Positions 8,965 to 16,865 of a DNA stretch of 64,000 nt are shown one piece after another. The stretch's first letter is position 1. Every line of letters starts with the position of its first letter. The stretch is from Pandoraea pulmonicola. Lineage in GTDB: Bacteria > Pseudomonadota > Gammaproteobacteria > Burkholderiales > Burkholderiaceae. Location of the stretch: assembly GCF_000815105.2 (NCBI RefSeq), contig NZ_CP010310.2, positions 3,100,001-3,164,000 on the forward strand, in the 5' to 3' direction. Position numbers and translations under genes: made by a program. Under the pieces are notes generated by a model. It did no database searches, had not been told where the DNA came from, and saw nothing but the letters and a program-made list of their open reading frames with translations.

Positions 8965-9723
8965 CTAGCGCGCCGTACGGCCCAGAAAGCGCTCCATGCG
9001 CTCGCGCGCTTCGGGCGTCGCCAGCATCAGCGCACTCGTGACCGACTCGGTGAACAGCCCGTCGGACATCGACATGTCGTGAATGCGCGAGAGCGCGTGA
9101 ATCGTCGCCCAGTTCGAGAGCGGGCTGTTCGCCGCGGTGTCACGGGCGAGTTGCGTGGCGAGCGTCAGGCCCGCGCCCGCGTCCGTCAGGTAGTGACCAA
9201 GGCCGAGCCGCTCGCCGTCGACGGCGTCGTAACGGCGCCCGGTGAGCATCATCTCCGTCATGCGGTCCGGCCCGAGAATGCGCGCCACGCGGACCGACGC
9301 GCCACCGCCGACGAAGATGCCGCGCTTGCCCTCGGGCAACTGGAAGAATGCACCGCGTTCGATGACACGCACATGGGCGGCGAGCGCCAGTTCCAGCCCG
9401 CCACCGATGACCGCGCCATGCAACACCGCCACGACCGGACGGCCACCGAACTGAATCTCGTGGAAGACCTTATGCCAGCGCTGCGAGACGCGCAGCACGT
9501 CAATGGGGTCGCGCTGGCTGTTCTCGGCGAGGTCGAGCCCGGCGCAGAAGTGCTCGCCGACGCCGTTCAGGACGACGGCACGCACGCCGTCGTCGAAATC
9601 GCGGAACGCCGCCTCGAGCGAATCGACGGCGGCGTCGCACAGCGCGTTGCGTTTGTCCGCGCGGTCCAGCGTTACGAAAGCGATGGCGTCCTCGACGCGC
9701 ACTCGCAAGTGGGGATAGGTCAT
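8965..9723 (-). CDS. enoyl-CoA hydratase/isomerase (crotonase) family protein
   Basis: 252 residues. The oxyanion-hole segments are visible as GEHFCAGLDL (about 57-66) and VLHGAVIGGGLELALAA; FFQLPEGKRGIFVGGG carries a Glu at a position expected for catalysis. It probably hydrates a CoA-activated enoyl acid, possibly the product of the ligase at the operon end. First gene of the five-gene operon; its promoter region faces the BoxR-like regulator across 216 AT-rich bases and contains a 14-bp perfect palindrome. Confidence 0.87.
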   Translation of the reverse strand: MTYPHLRVRVEDAIAFVTLDRADKRNALCDAAVDSLEAAFRDFDDGVRAVVLNGVGEHFCAGLDLAENSQRDPIDVLRVSQRWHKVFHEIQFGGRPVVAVLHGAVIGGGLELALAAHVRVIERGAFFQLPEGKRGIFVGGGASVRVARILGPDRMTEMMLTGRRYDAVDGERLGLGHYLTDAGAGLTLATQLARDTAANSPLSNWATIHALSRIHDMSMSDGLFTESVTSALMLATPEARERMERFLGRTAR

Positions 9724-9747
9724 GTTTGCATTTGCTCCAAATCTTGA

Positions 9748-9769
9748 AAAGTATCTTATAAGATATTTT
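9748..9769. promoter_or_regulatory. operator-like palindrome upstream of the crotonase operon
   Basis: A perfect 14-bp palindrome, TATCTTATAAGATA (9752-9765), extends to 22 bp with one mismatched pair. It starts 25 bp upstream of the crotonase start codon, where RNA polymerase would bind. TGCAATGCA at 9787-9795 and TGCA at 9839-9842 follow, of interest because BoxR-type regulators are described as recognising TGCA-containing sites (from memory). Confidence 0.55.
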
Positions 9770-9939
9770 CAGTGCTGCGTGACTTGTGCAATGCAGTTCA
9801 GGGTTAACAGGGATATTTGCCCATTAAAGGCATTTTAATGCACGTACAGACCTCCCAAGGCGAACATCATGGTACTCGATCACCCCATTACTGATATCTC
9901 ATAGTATATTTACCGATATGACCGTCGACGTCGCACTCA

Positions 9940-10872
9940 ATGCCCAAACGACCTGCCGATTCCCTTCCGCCTGACCGCTTGTCGCCGACCAATGCCGGCG
10001 ACACCGGTGACGCGATCGCGCCGCAACTCGCCCTGCTGGCCCGGCGCGTTCGTACGCTGCGAGCCCAACGCGGCATGACCCGCAAGCAGCTTGCCGCGCA
10101 GTCCGGCGTGTCGCTGCCCTATCTCGCTCGCGTGGAAGCCGGCACCGGAAACGTCTCGCTCGCCGTGTTGCACAAACTTGGCGAAGCGCTCAACGTCGGC
10201 GTGGAGACGCTCGTCGCCGAGCGCATGGCGTACGACGGCGACTTGTTGATCCTCGTCGAATATCTTCGTCAGCAGCCCGCCGAGGTGCTTTCGCGCCTGC
10301 GTCGTCAAATCGTGGTGCCCGCGGCCGCCGAAGCGCGCGGCAAGGGTCGGCGCATCGCGCTCATCGGACTGCGGGGCGCAGGCAAATCGACGCTCGGGCC
10401 GCGGCTCGCGCAGGCGTTCGGCGCGCCCTTCGTCGAACTCGACAAGGAAGTCGAGCGGGAAGCGGGGATCGCGATCGGCGAAGTAATCACGCTGTATGGA
10501 CAGGCCGCCATGCGGCGCATCGAGCGACAGTGCATCGAGCGCATCATCGCGGAACACGACAATGTGGTGCTGGCCACGGGCGGCGGTATCGTGTCCGAAG
10601 CCCAGACCTACGAGCGCGTGCTGCGCACGTTCCGCACGGTATGGTTGCGCGCCCGCCCCGACGTCCATTTTCAGCGTGTGATGCAGCAGAACGATGCGCG
10701 CATCGCCACCGAGGCGCTACGCAACGAAGCGCTCGAACACATCCACCGCATGCTCGACGCGCGCGAAGCGCTCTACCAACTCGCCGACGTGACGCTCGAC
10801 ACGTCGGACATCACGCCGGATGCGGCGCTCGCCGCCTTGCAGGACACGCTGTCACCGGCACGTGCTGCCTGA
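9940..10872 (+). CDS. BoxR-like regulator: HTH domain fused to shikimate kinase-like domain
   Basis: 310 residues. An N-terminal XRE-type HTH (about 30-92, RTLRAQRGMTRKQLAAQSGVS) is followed by a shikimate-kinase-like domain with Walker A GLRGAGKST (143-151) and VLATGGGIV. This architecture is that of BoxR, the benzoyl-CoA-responsive repressor of the box benzoate pathway, where the kinase-like domain senses an aryl-CoA. Divergent from the crotonase operon, which it likely controls. No box genes are present here. A TATATT element at 9905-9910 lies about 30 bases before ATG 9940 and no clear Shine-Dalgarno is seen, so the message may have a very short leader. Confidence 0.88.
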   Translation: MPKRPADSLPPDRLSPTNAGDTGDAIAPQLALLARRVRTLRAQRGMTRKQLAAQSGVSLPYLARVEAGTGNVSLAVLHKLGEALNVGVETLVAERMAYDGDLLILVEYLRQQPAEVLSRLRRQIVVPAAAEARGKGRRIALIGLRGAGKSTLGPRLAQAFGAPFVELDKEVEREAGIAIGEVITLYGQAAMRRIERQCIERIIAEHDNVVLATGGGIVSEAQTYERVLRTFRTVWLRARPDVHFQRVMQQNDARIATEALRNEALEHIHRMLDAREALYQLADVTLDTSDITPDAALAALQDTLSPARAA

Positions 10873-10950
10873 GGCGGGCGCTACCGGTCGAATCCGGTGC
10901 TGGAAATCGATCGCGTGGCCTGTCCGCCTGTCCGTAGCGGCGCCAGCCGG

Positions 10951-11400
10951 TCAGTCCGCCTTGCGGCGCCTCTGCGCCGACGAGCCTTCACTGCCGATGA
11001 CGTGCCCTACTCGCTTCGCACTCGCCAGCCGCATCAGCCGCTGGAACTGCGGGCACGCCAGATGCTCCGGCGCCGGACACACCGCCGCGTGGCGCAAGCC
11101 GTCGCGCAGCGCACTGAGCTGGCGGATGGTCCTGTCGATCTCGTCGGCCCTCGCCTGCAGGCGCGCGCGGTCGATGCTCGCCTTGCCCTGCGGCAGCAAC
11201 ATGCCGGCAATGTCATCCAGCGAGAATCCCGCCGTCCGGCCAAGCGCAATCAGCGACAGCGTCTGCAGCACGGAGGCGTCGTATTGGCGTCGCAGCCCGC
11301 GACGGCCCGTCGCCGCAATCAGTCCCTTCTCCTCGTAATACCGCAACGTGGACGGCGGCACGCCGGCCTGCCGTACCACCTCGCCAATGTCCAGTGTCAT
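10951..11400 (-). CDS. MerR family transcriptional regulator
   Basis: 149 residues from ATG 11400. The start is supported by GGGAG about 7 nt upstream; the frame extends to 11424 but that would run into the promoter. The N-terminal MerR HTH reads IGEVVRQAGVPPSTLRYYEEKGLI, followed by a coiled dimerisation helix (about 80-115). The C-terminal part has only two Cys (CPAPEHLACPQF), a possible ligand or metal site. Divergent from the DUF2938 gene, whose promoter carries a MerR-type operator in its spacer, so it most likely activates that gene. Confidence 0.88.
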   Translation of the reverse strand: MTLDIGEVVRQAGVPPSTLRYYEEKGLIAATGRRGLRRQYDASVLQTLSLIALGRTAGFSLDDIAGMLLPQGKASIDRARLQARADEIDRTIRQLSALRDGLRHAAVCPAPEHLACPQFQRLMRLASAKRVGHVIGSEGSSAQRRRKAD

Positions 11401-11414
11401 GTCGACGCTCCCGC

Positions 11415-11445
11415 TTGACTTCAAGTTAGCTTGAACTCGTATAGT
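11415..11445 (+). promoter_or_regulatory. MerR-type promoter with operator in a 19-bp spacer
   Basis: -35 TTGACT (11415-11420) and -10 TATAGT (11440-11445) are separated by 19 bp, the elongated spacing of promoters that MerR proteins untwist. The inverted repeat TTCAAG-TTAG-CTTGAA (11420-11435) lies in the spacer and resembles a SoxR-type box. It drives the DUF2938 gene. Confidence 0.8.
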
Positions 11446-11530
11446 GCCTCAATCGCAGCCGGTGCGTGCGCGGCTTCGCCTGGAAAACCGGCTGCTCCAG
11501 ACGATTTTCAGATGATTTCGAGGAGCCGAA

Positions 11531-12046
11531 ATGACATCGACAACGTTAAGTCTCATCGCACAGATTCTGGCCGTTGGCGTTTTCGCCACCGTGATCATGG
11601 ACCTGTGGACGCTGCTGCTGCGCCACCTGTTCGGCGTGATGCCGCTCGACTATGCCCTCGTCGGACGCTGGCTCGGCCATATGGGCGCAGGGCAGTTCGC
11701 GCACGCGGGCATCGGACGCTCGCCCCCTGTGCGCGGCGAGAAGGCGCTGGGCTGGGCGGCGCACTACGTCATCGGCGTGGTGTTTGCCGCCGGCCTGATC
11801 CTCGCTTCGGGCGAGGTGTGGCTGCAATCGCCGGCGCTCGGGCCGGCGCTCGCCTTCGGGCTCATCACGGTGGTGCTGCCATTCTTCGTCATGCAGCCCG
11901 CGTTCGGGGCCGGTATCGCCGCATCGAAGACGCCGAAGCCAACACAGGCGCGCGTGCGCAGCCTCATCACGCATGGCGTGTTCGGGCTCGGACTGTACGC
12001 CGGCGGATGGCTGGCGAACGTCGTGCAACGGGCGTTGACGGGCTGA
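11531..12046 (+). CDS. DUF2938 family membrane protein
   Basis: 171 residues with four likely membrane segments: 7-28, about 76-92, 102-120 and 147-165. Soluble stretches include a His/Gly-rich turn (HMGAGQFAHAGIGRSPP). The layout matches the DUF2938 family, function unknown, often found next to a MerR regulator. GAGGAG at 11519-11524 supports ATG 11531. Transcription is expected from the MerR-type promoter at 11415-11445, so it is probably induced by whatever the adjacent MerR protein senses. Confidence 0.8.
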   Translation: MTSTTLSLIAQILAVGVFATVIMDLWTLLLRHLFGVMPLDYALVGRWLGHMGAGQFAHAGIGRSPPVRGEKALGWAAHYVIGVVFAAGLILASGEVWLQSPALGPALAFGLITVVLPFFVMQPAFGAGIAASKTPKPTQARVRSLITHGVFGLGLYAGGWLANVVQRALTG

Positions 12047-12096
12047 TCCGACCGATCTGGCGGGTGCGGTCGATTCCCCCTCGTCAGGCCTCGCGC

Positions 12097-12125
12097 TTGA
12101 GCTGTCACAGACGCCGTACTATAGT
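12097..12125 (+). promoter_or_regulatory. sigma-70 promoter of the FRG-domain gene
   Basis: TTGAGC (12097-12102), a 17-bp spacer, and TATAGT (12120-12125). The predicted transcript would begin near 12131, at the foot of a strong hairpin. Confidence 0.6.
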
Positions 12126-12129
12126 GGCC

Positions 12130-12162
12130 GACGCCATGCATCGATTGCGATGCCCTGGCGTC
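12130..12162 (+). other. 5'-leader stem-loop of the FRG-domain gene
   Basis: GACGCCA pairs with TGGCGTC, and above a 1x2 internal loop GCATCG pairs with CGATGC, closed by ATTG. The 13-bp stem begins at the predicted transcription start and ends 19 nt before ATG 12182. No U-run follows, so it is more likely a stabilising or translation-modulating element than a terminator. Confidence 0.55.
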
Positions 12163-12181
12163 TTCAACGGAACGGCCGAGC

Positions 12182-13000
12182 ATGACGCATGCCGGCGCAA
12201 GGATTTCACCCACTATGGACACCATCGTCGTCGAGAACTGGAAGGATTTCATGGAGTTGTCCTCCCGGTTCGAAGGCTGGGCCTTTCGCGGCCAGCAAGA
12301 CGCGCGCTGGCATCTGCAAAGCTCGCTTTCGCGGTATCTGCACGCGTTCGTATCCGACAAGGAACAGTGGCGCAGCCGCGAAGCGCGCGCCATCCGCATC
12401 TTCCGACGCAAGGCGCACAACCACGTGCCCTGGCCCGAGGTGCTGCGCGACGACCTGCGCTGCCTCGGCCTGATGCAGCACCACGGCGCGCCCACGCGAC
12501 TGCTCGACTTCACCAAGTCGCCGTTCGTCGCCGCGTTCTTCGCGCTCGAGCGCGCCACCAGCGATTCGGCGATCTTCGCCCTGAACACTCCGGCGCTGTA
12601 CGACGATCGCGCTCGCCCGCGCCATGCGCCCTGGCTCACGCGCGACACCATCGATCCGCGCGTCGAGGGCAACATGGACAAGTACTTCCTCGGCAACGAC
12701 AACGAGGTGATCTGGTTCGGCGAGCCCGAGGAAATGGACGGCCGGTTGATCGCGCAGTCGGGCACATTTGTCGTGCCGGGCATCATCGACCGCCCCTTGC
12801 ACCGCATTCTCGAAGGTTACGAGAGCGAGGAGCCGTTGCTGCGCAAGATCGTCCTGCCTGTGGCCCTGCGCGCGGACGCCATGAAATGGCTCTACCGCAT
12901 GAACGTCACCAACGCGTCGCTGTTCCCGGATCTCGACGGACTGGCGCGCTCGATCGCCGTCGAAATCGAAATGGTGTGGCCCACGCAAACGCTGGGCTGA
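12182..13000 (+). CDS. FRG domain-containing protein
   Basis: 272 residues. The FRG domain is marked by WAFRGQQDARWHLQSSLSR and LMQHHGAPTRLLDFTKSPFVAAFFAL. A C-terminal ELVRKI-like region (LLRKIVLPVALRADAMKWLYRMNV) follows, as in other FRG proteins. FRG proteins occur as accessory genes, some near defence or toxin loci; their biochemical role is unsettled. An alternative start at ATG 12215 (MDTIVVENW) is possible. It has its own promoter at 12097-12125 and no obvious partner gene. No mobile element adjoins it. Confidence 0.8.
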   Translation: MTHAGARISPTMDTIVVENWKDFMELSSRFEGWAFRGQQDARWHLQSSLSRYLHAFVSDKEQWRSREARAIRIFRRKAHNHVPWPEVLRDDLRCLGLMQHHGAPTRLLDFTKSPFVAAFFALERATSDSAIFALNTPALYDDRARPRHAPWLTRDTIDPRVEGNMDKYFLGNDNEVIWFGEPEEMDGRLIAQSGTFVVPGIIDRPLHRILEGYESEEPLLRKIVLPVALRADAMKWLYRMNVTNASLFPDLDGLARSIAVEIEMVWPTQTLG

Positions 13001-13078
13001 ACCGAGCCCGGATCCATTATGAATTCCATGGATCCCGATTCGCACTTCACGCTTCACGTTTCACGACAGGAGAGAACG

Positions 13079-13552
13079 ATGACGCAACTCGTCACTTGTG
13101 TGTGGTTCGATCAGGGTCAGGCTCGCGAGGCGGCCGAATTCTATGCCGCCACGTTTCCCGACAGCCACGTCGACGCGCGGCATGCTTCGCCCATCCCCGG
13201 CATCGGCCAGGGAGAGGACCTGACGGTCGAGTTCACGGTGCTGGGCTGTCGCTTCGTCGGCCTGAACGGTGGCCCCGAGTTCAAGCCGAACGAGGCCGTG
13301 AGCTTCATGGTGCTCACCAGGGATCAGGAAGAAACCGATCGCTACTGGAACGCCATCGTCGGCAACGGCGGTGCGGAGTCGGCGTGCGGCTGGTGCAAGG
13401 ACCGCTGGGGCTTCTCCTGGCAGATCACGCCGCAGCGCCTGCTCGATCTCGTCACGAGCACCGACGTGCCGAAGGCGCGCCGTGCCATGGAAGCGATGAT
13501 GACGATGCGCAAGATCGACATCGCCGCGCTCGAGCAGGCCGTCGCCGCCTGA
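13079..13552 (+). CDS. VOC/PhnB-like (3-demethylubiquinone methyltransferase-type fold) protein
   Basis: 157 residues, from ATG 13079 preceded by AGGAG at 13068-13072; the open frame from 13019 lacks such support. Landmarks are [45 protein letters not shown] and [16 protein letters not shown], the signature of the PhnB-like branch of the VOC superfamily. These bind small molecules or a metal, but most members have no known reaction. Cytoplasmic. It ends 11 nt before the convergent PLD fusion gene. Confidence 0.82.
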   Translation: MTQLVTCVWFDQGQAREAAEFYAATFPDSHVDARHASPIPGIGQGEDLTVEFTVLGCRFVGLNGGPEFKPNEAVSFMVLTRDQEETDRYWNAIVGNGGAESACGWCKDRWGFSWQITPQRLLDLVTSTDVPKARRAMEAMMTMRKIDIAALEQAVAA

Positions 13553-13563
13553 GCAGGTCGCGC

Positions 13564-16500
13564 TCACGTTCGGTCGGCGCCGGTCGCCTCCCGCCCCATG
13601 GCGGGGTGAGGCGCCGGTTCGCGCCTCGGCATCGACGTGCGCAGCGTCGCCACGAGCGGCAGATGATCCGAGGCGACGCGCGCGAGTGCCGTGGCATGGC
13701 GGCGCACCTCCACAAGGTGTGCGCGAGGCGAGGTCCAGATGCGATCGAGCGAGAGCAGCGGCCAGCGCGACGGAAACGTCGCGACGTGCGGCGCCCGTTC
13801 GAAATAGCGATGCAGCCAGCGCAACGGCCGTCCCCACAGAAACCATTCGTTGACGTCGCCGAGCAGCACGGTCGCCGTACGTGGCTGACCGGCGAGACAT
13901 TCGAGCAGGCGTCTGACCTGCTCCCGGCGCTCGCCAGGACGCAGCCCCAGATGCATGGCGATCACCCGCAACTGCATCTCACGGCCCTGCGCATCGTGCC
14001 AGGCCAGCGTGGCGTCGACGGCCCCACGCGGTTCCCGCCCCGGCACGCTCAGGTCGATGTGACGCACCGCCACCGGTGCGAAACGCGTCAGGATGGCGTT
14101 GCCGAACGCGAGACCGCCACGCGTGAGTGTTGGACCGGGGATCACGTGCATGCCGCGGGCCTCGGCCAGTTGCGCCAGCAGTCCGACGCCGGTTGCACTC
14201 GCCTGCACCTCCTGCAACGCCACGATGTCCGGATCGATCTCGTCGAGAACGCCCAGCACGCGCTCCGGCGCGTGACGCCCGTCGGCCCCTACGCCCCCAT
14301 GCACGTTGTAGCTGGCCACACAGAGCTCCCGGCTGATCCTGCCAGGACGCTCGGGCAACAGTGGCTCGACGGCCTCGGGTCGGCCATTGCCGCTTCCTGC
14401 GTCGTCGCTCGTGCGCTGGGTCCGAGGGCCCCCGATGCGGCGCTTGAGCGCCGCCACACCCAGGCCGGGCAACACGAGCACGGCCACGAGCAGCGCGGCC
14501 GTCACGCCGCTCGGACGCTGGGCCAGCGCGGCCACGCGATCCACCAGCGCCGCCGCGATGAGAATGCCGGGCGCCATGCCGATCGCCGTTCCCAGCAAAC
14601 AATGCCGCAACCGGATCCGCGACGCCCCGACCACGAAGTTCACGAGCATGAACGGCGCGAGCGGCATCAAACGCAGCACGATCATGGCGAGCAGACCGTG
14701 GTTGCCGATCTGCTGACTCACGGCGTTCAGATGCCGCCCGCCGAAGCGCCGCACGGCGTCGCGCCCGGCCACGCGCCCCACGGTGTACCCCACCATCGCG
14801 CCCAGTGTCGTGCCGCACAGCGCGTAGATCGCCCCCATGACCGGCCCGAAAACGACGACGGTGACCACGATCAACACCGTCACCGGCACCATGATCAGGG
14901 TACCGAGGGCATACACCCCCATCATGACCAGCGGTGCAAGCGGCAAATCGTGAATGCGCTCGACGAAGCCGAGCACGCGGCGCACGTCCGCCCATTCGCG
15001 CAACGGCGTATAGCGCCATGCGAGCGCCAGTCCGGCCAGCACGAGCAGCAGCACGACGAGCGAGGCGATGCGTCCGATCAGACGCGGACGAGCCTCCGTC
15101 GCAATGAAGGTTCCCATCACGTTCTCGAAGTCGATGGGCTCCATCGGATCGAGCACCACCGGCCCCGGCGACGCCGCGTCGTCCGCCTCGTGCAACTCGG
15201 GCGCGAACGCCTCCAGCGTGCGTCCGCCGTCGCGATGCAGCGTTGCCAGGGCGTGGTGCAATCCGCGATCCCGCGCCAGCGCCGCCTCGACGGCCGGCTC
15301 GGGCACGTCGAGGTGCTCGGCGAGCAGCCGGTTGCGCGCCCGCGCGATACCGGCCGCGACGCGTGCGTCGCCATTGGCGGCGATCGCCAGGTTGCATTCG
15401 GTATCCAGCGCCATGGAGCGGTTGTTCAGGTTGGCGGAGCCGATCACGAGCAGTTCGTCGTCGACCACCATCACCTTGCTGTGCACGTTCACGCACGCGG
15501 GCGCCACGCCCGGCACTTCGGGACAATACAACCGGAAGCGTTCGTCCGGATCGAGCTTGCGCAAACGCCGGTAGAGGCGTGCGCGCAGCACGCCCATGCT
15601 CTGCTGCTGTAGCCAGCCGTCTTCGATGCGGCGCGATACGACGGCAATGTCCGGACAGTCAGGTTGCGACAGACGGGCGGCGAGCGCGTCGCCGATCGAC
15701 TTCGCCGTGAAGTACTGGTTTTCGAAGTAGAGCCGGTGCTTCGCGCTGGCAATCGCATCGACGTAGAGCGACTGGATTTCCTGTACCGCCGGCCGCCCGT
15801 CGAACGCGGGTGCCGTGCGTGCGATGGCGACGTCGACGTCGGTCAGATCGGGCGCGAGATTCGCCGGCCAGGGATCGAGCGGCGCGTATGGCGCGTCGCG
15901 GGCGTCCGGCAGGCGAAGGTCCACGTGCATGCCCGTCGCGCGATGCCAGCGCGCCTCGGCGAGCGCCGCCAACGCGTGGGCCGCCTCGCCGTCGACGAGC
16001 GCGTGGACGTCGTGAAACGGGGGATAGGGATGCCCTGACGGATCGCGTCGCCCCGGCTCGTCCGGCGCGTGCCGCGACGTATCCCAACGGCGGCGCGTGA
16101 GATCGAGACCGCCGACGAAGGCCAGCCGGTGGTCGATGACCACGACCTTCTGATGATGCGAGGCGCCCGTCGGATGGTGACCGTCGAGCCGGAAACACAA
16201 CCGCCGGTGCGTGCGCCAGTCGAGTTTGACCGACGGCAGCCACTCACGCTCGAGCGCATAGAGCATGGCGAAGTCCCAGCTCAGCCCGTAGATGCGCAGC
16301 CCCCCTCGGCGCCGCACGAGCGCGTCGAGAAAGTCGCGCAAGCCGGGCGGCAGGCCGTCGTCGACGCCCATCGGCTGCAGTTGCATGCGGCTGTCGATGT
16401 CCCAGCCGAGAATGAAAACGGTGTGGCGCGCCGCACGCAGCGCTTCACGCAACGCGCTGAAGTAAGCCTCGCCGTCCACGAGCATGCGCATGCGCGCCGC

Positions 16501-16665
16501 CGGCGCGATCCGCCAGCAGTTGTGCCCCTCGCGCAAACGCAGCGAGGTCGTGCACGAAGCGGTTTGACGGCGAACGTCGCTGGCCAGGGAAGCCTTGGGC
16601 TCGGCGATCTCGGACGTCTGCCGCATCTCGGACGTCGACGAAGTCATCGGGTTGGCGTGCTTCAT
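13564..16665 (-). CDS. three-domain membrane protein: phospholipase D - VTT/DedA - endonuclease/exonuclease/phosphatase
   Basis: About 1033 residues. Domain 1 is a phospholipase D unit with two HKD motifs, HHQKVVVID (about 171) and NVHSKVMVVDD (about 395, followed by SANLNNRSM). Domain 2 is a hydrophobic VTT (SNARE-associated/DedA) region, about 500-740. Domain 3 is an EEP-fold domain beginning LCVASYNVHGGVG with DIVALQEVQ, LLGDVNEW and SDHLPLVATL, the family's catalytic Asn, Glu, Asp and His. Together they suggest phospholipid hydrolysis or synthesis at the inner membrane, perhaps cardiolipin-related. The start is uncertain: 16665 is chosen without strong SD support, and the frame is open to 16752. 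Confidence 0.85.
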   Translation of the reverse strand: MKHANPMTSSTSEMRQTSEIAEPKASLASDVRRQTASCTTSLRLREGHNCWRIAPAARMRMLVDGEAYFSALREALRAARHTVFILGWDIDSRMQLQPMGVDDGLPPGLRDFLDALVRRRGGLRIYGLSWDFAMLYALEREWLPSVKLDWRTHRRLCFRLDGHHPTGASHHQKVVVIDHRLAFVGGLDLTRRRWDTSRHAPDEPGRRDPSGHPYPPFHDVHALVDGEAAHALAALAEARWHRATGMHVDLRLPDARDAPYAPLDPWPANLAPDLTDVDVAIARTAPAFDGRPAVQEIQSLYVDAIASAKHRLYFENQYFTAKSIGDALAARLSQPDCPDIAVVSRRIEDGWLQQQSMGVLRARLYRRLRKLDPDERFRLYCPEVPGVAPACVNVHSKVMVVDDELLVIGSANLNNRSMALDTECNLAIAANGDARVAAGIARARNRLLAEHLDVPEPAVEAALARDRGLHHALATLHRDGGRTLEAFAPELHEADDAASPGPVVLDPMEPIDFENVMGTFIATEARPRLIGRIASLVVLLLVLAGLALAWRYTPLREWADVRRVLGFVERIHDLPLAPLVMMGVYALGTLIMVPVTVLIVVTVVVFGPVMGAIYALCGTTLGAMVGYTVGRVAGRDAVRRFGGRHLNAVSQQIGNHGLLAMIVLRLMPLAPFMLVNFVVGASRIRLRHCLLGTAIGMAPGILIAAALVDRVAALAQRPSGVTAALLVAVLVLPGLGVAALKRRIGGPRTQRTSDDAGSGNGRPEAVEPLLPERPGRISRELCVASYNVHGGVGADGRHAPERVLGVLDEIDPDIVALQEVQASATGVGLLAQLAEARGMHVIPGPTLTRGGLAFGNAILTRFAPVAVRHIDLSVPGREPRGAVDATLAWHDAQGREMQLRVIAMHLGLRPGERREQVRRLLECLAGQPRTATVLLGDVNEWFLWGRPLRWLHRYFERAPHVATFPSRWPLLSLDRIWTSPRAHLVEVRRHATALARVASDHLPLVATLRTSMPRREPAPHPAMGREATGADRT

Positions 16666-16809
16666 GCGCGATGTGACTCGTCGCGCGTCGTGCGAGTTTC
16701 CGGCTTGGCCATCATGGCAAAGCGGCAAGGACAAGGCGCATACAGCCGGCACGCAGCGCCGTCTGCGGACGACGTTGCGCGCCGGCTGATCAAAAGCCGA
16801 TGGAACGGT

Positions 16810-16854
16810 CGCGATGTTGCAGGGATATGGCGGCGATCCGCCGGCAACATCGCG
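16810..16854 (-). terminator. terminator-like hairpin after the DUF4142 gene
   Basis: An 11-bp perfect stem (CGCGATGTTGC, 16810-16820, with 16844-16854) encloses a second 5-bp GGCGG/CCGCC stem. It begins 12 nt after the DUF4142 stop on the minus strand, with a short CTTTTG tail downstream. Confidence 0.55.
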
Positions 16855-16865
16855 GCAAGTCGTAC

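Noticed and set aside
12182..13552. FRG gene and neighbours as a defence island
   Set aside because: No other defence gene, integrase, tRNA or composition shift nearby; neighbours are ordinary chromosomal genes.
11431..15612. 1393-codon open frame on the plus strand
   Set aside because: It runs antisense to the PLD-VTT-EEP gene and through the DUF2938 and FRG genes. Composition is Arg/His/Gln-rich with no domain; typical GC-rich shadow frame.
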